From: Candidatus Daviesbacteria bacterium
GTDB taxonomy: Bacteria > Patescibacteriota > Microgenomatia > Daviesbacterales > UBA10151
DNA: 48,358 nucleotides
Direction of reading: 5' to 3'
NCBI GenBank assembly: GCA_016176415.1
Contig: JACOXH010000005.1
Coordinates: 1-48,358, forward strand
In this document: positions 44,205-48,358 of the stretch, in pieces
Layout: every line of letters begins with the position of its first letter
How positions within the stretch are numbered: the stretch's first letter is position 1
Notes under the pieces: generated by a model
The model's database searches: none
Told to the model about the DNA's origin: nothing
Seen by the model: the letters and a program-made list of their open reading frames with translations, nothing else
Position numbers and translations under genes: made by a program

Positions 44205-45827
44205 TTTTTCCAGCCATATAACTAAAATCAATATTACCAGCGAAGCTAAACTGATAATATTTGCCCACATACGCAGTTTAGTATCGGCAAATTTAACTTC
44301 TACCAAAGACCCGCCTGCCGGAACGGATATCCCGATAAAATTAGCATCTGTAGGGTTAACCTGTACTGTCTTACCGTTAATATAAGCTGTCCAGCCTGGA
44401 AAATAATGGGTGTTAACCACCAGAGAAGCTGGTTTAGGTGAAGAGACTTCCAGTATCAGGTGACCTGAAGAAATTTTCTTTTCGTTGACCTCTACTCCGG
44501 TTTGAGGATTTAAAAGCGGCATGTCCTCATTGGGAATTGTTTTTACTTCTTTGGGATAATAGGCAGGCTCCAAAAAGGCGCGCTGTTGCGTTTTTGGAAA
44601 AGCTGCCCACTGGGCAAAGGGTAAATTAAAATATGCCACATCAGTAAATTTCACCGGCTTCAGATAAAACATGACAGAAAAAACTCCCAAAAGAATAGCA
44701 GCAGGCAGGGTGATTAACCTGAAATTAGAACTTTTTATTCTTTGGCAAAAGTATGCTGCCAATACGGCAAGGGCCAAAGGCGTAACCATCAAAAAACGCC
44801 AGGGGAATTGGATAAAACCCAAAAATTTTACCTTCTCCCAAACAACCAAAGAATCATAACCTGAAAAAAACCAGGCATAAATTAACATTCCCATCCAAAA
44901 CAGTAAAAACTGATTCATCTTTTTCCTGATTACAAAAAAACTGCCTGCAACAAGAACCAACACGCTGATTGCCTGAATGGACTGTAATTGGAAGTGAAAA
45001 TTTGTGTAATGTTTTGTATCACCAAGACTGCTTAAAAATGATTGTCCGGCATTTACAAAATGTCTGTGAAAATCAAAATTATCAACCTTGATTTTATTTA
45101 TCTGCACTAAATTCAGCTCAATGACCGCAGGCATCAAATAAAAAGCAGCCAGACCGAAAGCTAAAACTGAAGCTAACCCCAAAAAAACCAATTTTCTTTT
45201 TAAACGGTTCTGGCCCTGCATTAGCATCAGGCTGTAAAGAACAAGGACCGGCAGAAAAATTAAAGTGGCAGGCAGGTGAGAAAAAGCGCTTGTTCCCAAA
45301 AACAAAGCAAAGGGGATAATAAAAATTGCTCTGGCAGTAGATATCAGCCTGTCAGCAGCCCAAAACACTGCAGGCATTAGTGATATGGCCATAAATTCAG
45401 GAAAAGCATTCCTGACAAATATGTCTAAAATTAAATACGGAGAAAAAGCATAAATTATACATGCTATAGTTGCAGGGATCACGCCAAACCTTCTTGCAAA
45501 CAAAAAAGTAAAAAATGTTCCCAGCCACCACAGAAAAAGTATGGCCAGTTTGGCAGACATCAAAAACGAAACAGGTAACCAACTCACCAGTGAGACCAAA
45601 TAATAAAAACCAACCTGATAAAAATTAAAAAGGGGTTGCGAAAACCCCGGCTTGATCCACTCCATCCAGCGGACAGGAAACTGCCCTTCGCCCAAAGCTT
45701 TCTCAAATAATTTGGCATAAGTTAGGTGCGCATACAAATCATGCCCTGAAGGCATGGTGGCTACTAAAAGCAGAGGCAACCACACAAGTATCGGTAAAAA
45801 CGGTATTAAATATATAATTTTTCTCAT
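44127..45827 (-). CDS. Polytopic membrane protein (6-PTPS-related/YfhO-like)
   Basis: MPSGHDLYAHLTYAKLFEKALGEGQFPVRWMEW, NTHYFPGWTAYINGKTVQVNPTDANFIGISVPAG. Confidence 0.75.
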   Translation of the reverse strand: MRKIIYLIPFLPILVWLPLLLVATMPSGHDLYAHLTYAKLFEKALGEGQFPVRWMEWIKPGFSQPLFNFYQVGFYYLVSLVSWLPVSFLMSAKLAILFLWWLGTFFTFLFARRFGVIPATIACIIYAFSPYLILDIFVRNAFPEFMAISLMPAVFWAADRLISTARAIFIIPFALFLGTSAFSHLPATLIFLPVLVLYSLMLMQGQNRLKRKLVFLGLASVLAFGLAAFYLMPAVIELNLVQINKIKVDNFDFHRHFVNAGQSFLSSLGDTKHYTNFHFQLQSIQAISVLVLVAGSFFVIRKKMNQFLLFWMGMLIYAWFFSGYDSLVVWEKVKFLGFIQFPWRFLMVTPLALAVLAAYFCQRIKSSNFRLITLPAAILLGVFSVMFYLKPVKFTDVAYFNLPFAQWAAFPKTQQRAFLEPAYYPKEVKTIPNEDMPLLNPQTGVEVNEKKISSGHLILEVSSPKPASLVVNTHYFPGWTAYINGKTVQVNPTDANFIGISVPAGGSLVEVKFADTKLRMWANIISLASLVILILVIWLEKLFVRRSYFLKLLYNIPARFQFPDIH

Positions 45828-46234
45828 TATCTTCCGGGCGGGTGAATTTTTAAGTGCGCTCTTTGAACTGTCTGAACCATATTGTCCAGATCACAGGGTA
45901 TAACAATAAAGTCGCAATCAGTTTGACCGCTGACCTTTTTAAATAAGGCGGCATTATCAGTTACATAAACTACCTGTCTGCCTTTGGCAGCCTCAGTTCT
46001 TAAAATGCTGTCAACAAAAGGCCAGTTGGTATTATAAGGCATAGGAGTCTGAATAATCAAAATTTCGGGGTCAAATGTGAGCAGAAATTTATTAAAGCTG
46101 GCGGGATCGCGGCTGACAGCTGAAAAGAGCAATGTGGCAGTACGGAAGCCTGCATCACCAATAACAAGTTCTATAAGCGAACCCAAATCCTCATTCTCCA
46201 CAAGAGCTCCAACTCCGGGCAGTGTTTCGGTCAT
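45827..46234 (-). CDS. Response-regulator/CpaE receiver-like domain protein
   Basis: FDPEILIIQTPMPYNTNWPFVDSILR..., QVVYVTDNAALFKKV. Confidence 0.45.
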   Translation of the reverse strand: MTETLPGVGALVENEDLGSLIELVIGDAGFRTATLLFSAVSRDPASFNKFLLTFDPEILIIQTPMPYNTNWPFVDSILRTEAAKGRQVVYVTDNAALFKKVSGQTDCDFIVIPCDLDNMVQTVQRAHLKIHPPGR

Positions 46235-46317
46235 AGTCGGATATACTACAACTTTAAGGAAAGAAGATAGTAAGGAATAAGTAATAACTGGGTGGTAACC
46301 AATTTATTCTTAATCTA

Positions 46318-46355
46318 GCCTCCACCCTTCGGGTGGTTTAGCTTGACACCTGTTC
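46318..46355. repeat. REP-like element, family B (downstream of RAYT2)
   Basis: CCACCC-TTCG-GGGTGG hairpin followed by TTTAGCTTGACACCTGTTCTT. Confidence 0.75.
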
Positions 46356-46356
46356 T

Positions 46357-47028
46357 TTATTCTATAATCAAGTGCTTAATAATATCTAATTGTTTTGCAT
46401 AATCAATTTGATTATTTACAAATTCCTGGTAAGCCTGAATAGATTTAAACATATCAAGAACTAAATCCTTCTGGGCGATCTCCTCTTCTGTCAATGACAA
46501 ATATTCTGGATAAGATGACCACTCATAATCTTCCAATTCCCCGGTGGGTATGATACTCGAAGACACAGGATTTAAATGAATATAGCGGGACACATGTACT
46601 AATTGTTCATCAGTTTCTATATGAACAGCCTTAAAAACACCTTCAAATAGCGGTCCGGTTCTTTCGTGCTTAGTATTAAAGTATTTAGTATAAGCATTAA
46701 CAATATTAGATATAAAAACAGACACTCCTTTATCAGATGTTTGCTTTAGAAGGAAGTGAAAGTGATTCGGCATAATACAGTAACTCAAAATATCAAGAGC
46801 TCTTTCACTGCTATATAATTTTTCCAGTATTTTTTCCCTAAACTCTACAGGCTGCTGATTAATTTTAGAAAATCTGATTGGAATATCTTTATGTCTGTAA
46901 AACTTGATTAACTTCTGAAATCTTTCATACTCTTTTTTATCAGTAAATATTGTTCTTCTGTCTATACCTCTGTTAAAAACATGATAAATTTCTCCATCCC
47001 GAAAAACAAGTTTTCTAAATGTGGCCAT
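46357..47028 (-). CDS. REP-associated tyrosine transposase-like protein (Y1_Tnp), RAYT2
   Basis: YHVFNRGIDRRTIFTDKKEYERF, YCIMPNHFHFLLKQ (HUH motif HFH), YTKYFNTKHERTGPLFEGVFKAV, VSRYIHLNPV. Confidence 0.92.
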   Translation of the reverse strand: MATFRKLVFRDGEIYHVFNRGIDRRTIFTDKKEYERFQKLIKFYRHKDIPIRFSKINQQPVEFREKILEKLYSSERALDILSYCIMPNHFHFLLKQTSDKGVSVFISNIVNAYTKYFNTKHERTGPLFEGVFKAVHIETDEQLVHVSRYIHLNPVSSSIIPTGELEDYEWSSYPEYLSLTEEEIAQKDLVLDMFKSIQAYQEFVNNQIDYAKQLDIIKHLIIE

Positions 47029-47050
47029 AAATAAATTTTACATTTAGAGG

Positions 47051-47106
47051 AGAAAGGGTGTCAACGTATGCCACCTGGAGGGTGGACCAGATTGACACCT
47101 ACTCTT
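47051..47106. repeat. REP-like element, family B (upstream of RAYT2)
   Basis: GAAAGGGTGTCAACGTATGCCACCTGGAGGGTGGACCAGATTGACACCTACTCTT. Confidence 0.8.
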
Positions 47107-47305
47107 ATATCAAATCCCATATTTGAATAGTTTGCAGCTTTTTAAAAACTGCGTTACAAGTGACCAGGCTCACTGAATCTGCTGTATAAGGATCAAGTTT
47201 AACTTGTAATGATAGCTCCTGAACTTTTTTAATAAACTGGGCAGAAGGATTTGAGAACCTGGCTAAAGTGATATTAATGAAGTGGAAAAGCTGGTGCTGG
47301 CGTTA
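47105..47305 (-). pseudogene. C-terminal remnant resembling 2'-5' RNA ligase family
   Basis: No start codon; FHFINITLARFSNPSAQFIKKVQELSLQVKLDPYTADSVSLVTCNAVFKKLQTIQIWDLI*. Confidence 0.45.
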
Positions 47306-47364
47306 AGATTATTAGCTTGTATTTGAGCATCTATTTGCCCAATTACTTCAAGTTGTTTTTGCTG

Positions 47365-47709
47365 ATGAGTGACACCACAAACAATACCACAAAAATGCTT
47401 CAGGCTATTTTAAATGGGCAAAGTGCTACAAACCAGAGAATTGATAAACTGGACAAAAAAGTAGATGCTCTCAGAATAGAACTAAAAACAGACATAAAAG
47501 AAGTTGAAAAAGAATTAACTAGTGCTGAAAAGAGACTAACTAAAAGAATAGATAAACTTGGTAAATCTCTTGCCTATTTGGAAGATGATGTTCCTACCAA
47601 AGAAGAGCATGATGAACTGGAAAAAGGAGTAGAAAAACTGGAACAAAAAGCTACCTTTGCCCTGATTAATAAAAGTAGTATTAAAAAGAATGAACTTACC
47701 CCTATCTGA
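47365..47709 (+). CDS. Coiled-coil hypothetical protein
   Basis: MSDTTNNTTKMLQAILNGQSATNQRIDKLDKKVDALRIELKTDIKEVEKELTSAEKRL. Confidence 0.65.
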   Translation: MSDTTNNTTKMLQAILNGQSATNQRIDKLDKKVDALRIELKTDIKEVEKELTSAEKRLTKRIDKLGKSLAYLEDDVPTKEEHDELEKGVEKLEQKATFALINKSSIKKNELTPI

Positions 47710-48015
47710 TTGCTGTATATAAAGCTGATCAGGGAAAGATAACTTTAAATCAGGAAGCAATAAGTCTTTTTGATCTGACACAGGTTTAACTGATATCTTA
47801 CTGACCCCAAAGGCAACAACTACCAACATGCTTAAAATAACAGTCAAAAACAAGAGCCTAAATCCCACTAAAGCAACTTTACATCTTTATTCTAAAAAGA
47901 CCTTTCAGAGATTGTAATAAATGTTTAAGAAAGCAGGGTTTTCTTGTGATTATAATCGTCTGCCTTTTGGTAATTTTTGCCTGTTTGATGTAAAATATGC
48001 TTTTGGGCTTCCAAT

Positions 48016-48358
48016 ATGAAACAGATAATAATTTCAGTCCTCATAATAGTCCTTACAATCAGCCTCATTGTTACAGCCTTCACGGTTAATCAGGTTGAAA
48101 ACGAAAACCAAAGGCTAAAGACAGACCTTACATACCGTACAACTCTGCTTGCCGAAAGCTTAAGGGAAAGCATAGAGCCTAATTTTATCAATAAGTCAGA
48201 CACCTATCTTGAAGGCGTGCTTGAACGGTTTACCACCAAGGAAAGATTGGCAGGGTTGGGAGTATATGACAACAAAGGCAATATGATCGTGGCCTCATCC
48301 ACAGCTTCAGAAGCAACGCTTTCTGCGCAACAAGTTATCTCAAACACCATGGATGCTG
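48016..48358 (+). CDS. Membrane-anchored sensor-like protein, 3' truncated by window edge
   Basis: Open to the window end: MKQIIISVLIIVLTISLIVTAFTVNQVENENQRLKTDLTYRTTLLAESLRESIEPNFINKSDTYLEGVLERFTTKERLAGLGVYDNKGNMIVASS. Confidence 0.6.
   Translation, partial: MKQIIISVLIIVLTISLIVTAFTVNQVENENQRLKTDLTYRTTLLAESLRESIEPNFINKSDTYLEGVLERFTTKERLAGLGVYDNKGNMIVASSTASEATLSAQQVISNTMDA

Noticed and set aside
516-47106. Repeats as a CRISPR array
   Set aside because: Copies are dispersed, palindromic and single; no regularly spaced direct repeats or cas genes.
47536-47868. Minus-strand 110-aa ORF as an intact gene
   Set aside because: Second half is antisense to the coiled-coil gene; only the N-terminal signal-peptide part looks real, so treated as a remnant.
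1-48358. Alternative genetic code (UGA recoding)
   Set aside because: TGA serves as a normal stop (for example msrA) and ORFs end cleanly at all three stops.

Overview
AT-rich, densely packed chromosomal window. Gene content, leaderless promoters and fast-evolving membrane proteins suggest a Candidate Phyla Radiation/Patescibacteria-like bacterium (inference; there is no rRNA here). About 50 CDSs are supported, including pyk, fhs, pyrD, dinB, msrA/msrB, dus, a guanylate-kinase homologue, Fic, rhomboid, S41 protease, SIMPL, FKBP, HPF-like and baeRF-like proteins, plus several polytopic membrane/glycosyltransferase-like proteins. There are five tRNAs: His, Arg, Gly, Pro and Leu. The main signal is a two-member REP/RAYT-like system. 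Two Y1/HUH (REP-associated tyrosine transposase) genes, at 597-1247 and 46357-47028, are each immediately bracketed by hairpin repeats. The repeats share a GTGTCAA-NNN-ATG / TGACAC foot but carry different hairpin stems. At least six more dispersed copies are present. One lies in frame inside dinB, one builds the msrA stop / msrB start ATGA junction, and others supply a stop codon or an in-frame N-terminal extension. A second repeat family (GTCATYCTGA...GAAGRATCT) is also inserted in frame in two membrane-protein genes. Other leads: a -10 box about 6 nt before many start codons (leaderless expression), including a probable AUA start; a tRNA-His with non-canonical D- and T-loops; a promoter/three-way-junction/terminator sRNA candidate; inverted TTGCGTGAT iterons flanking a Fic-wHTH gene; an SD-sequestering hairpin on an RRM gene; a J-domain-like insert in an S41 protease; and two homopolymer frameshifts.
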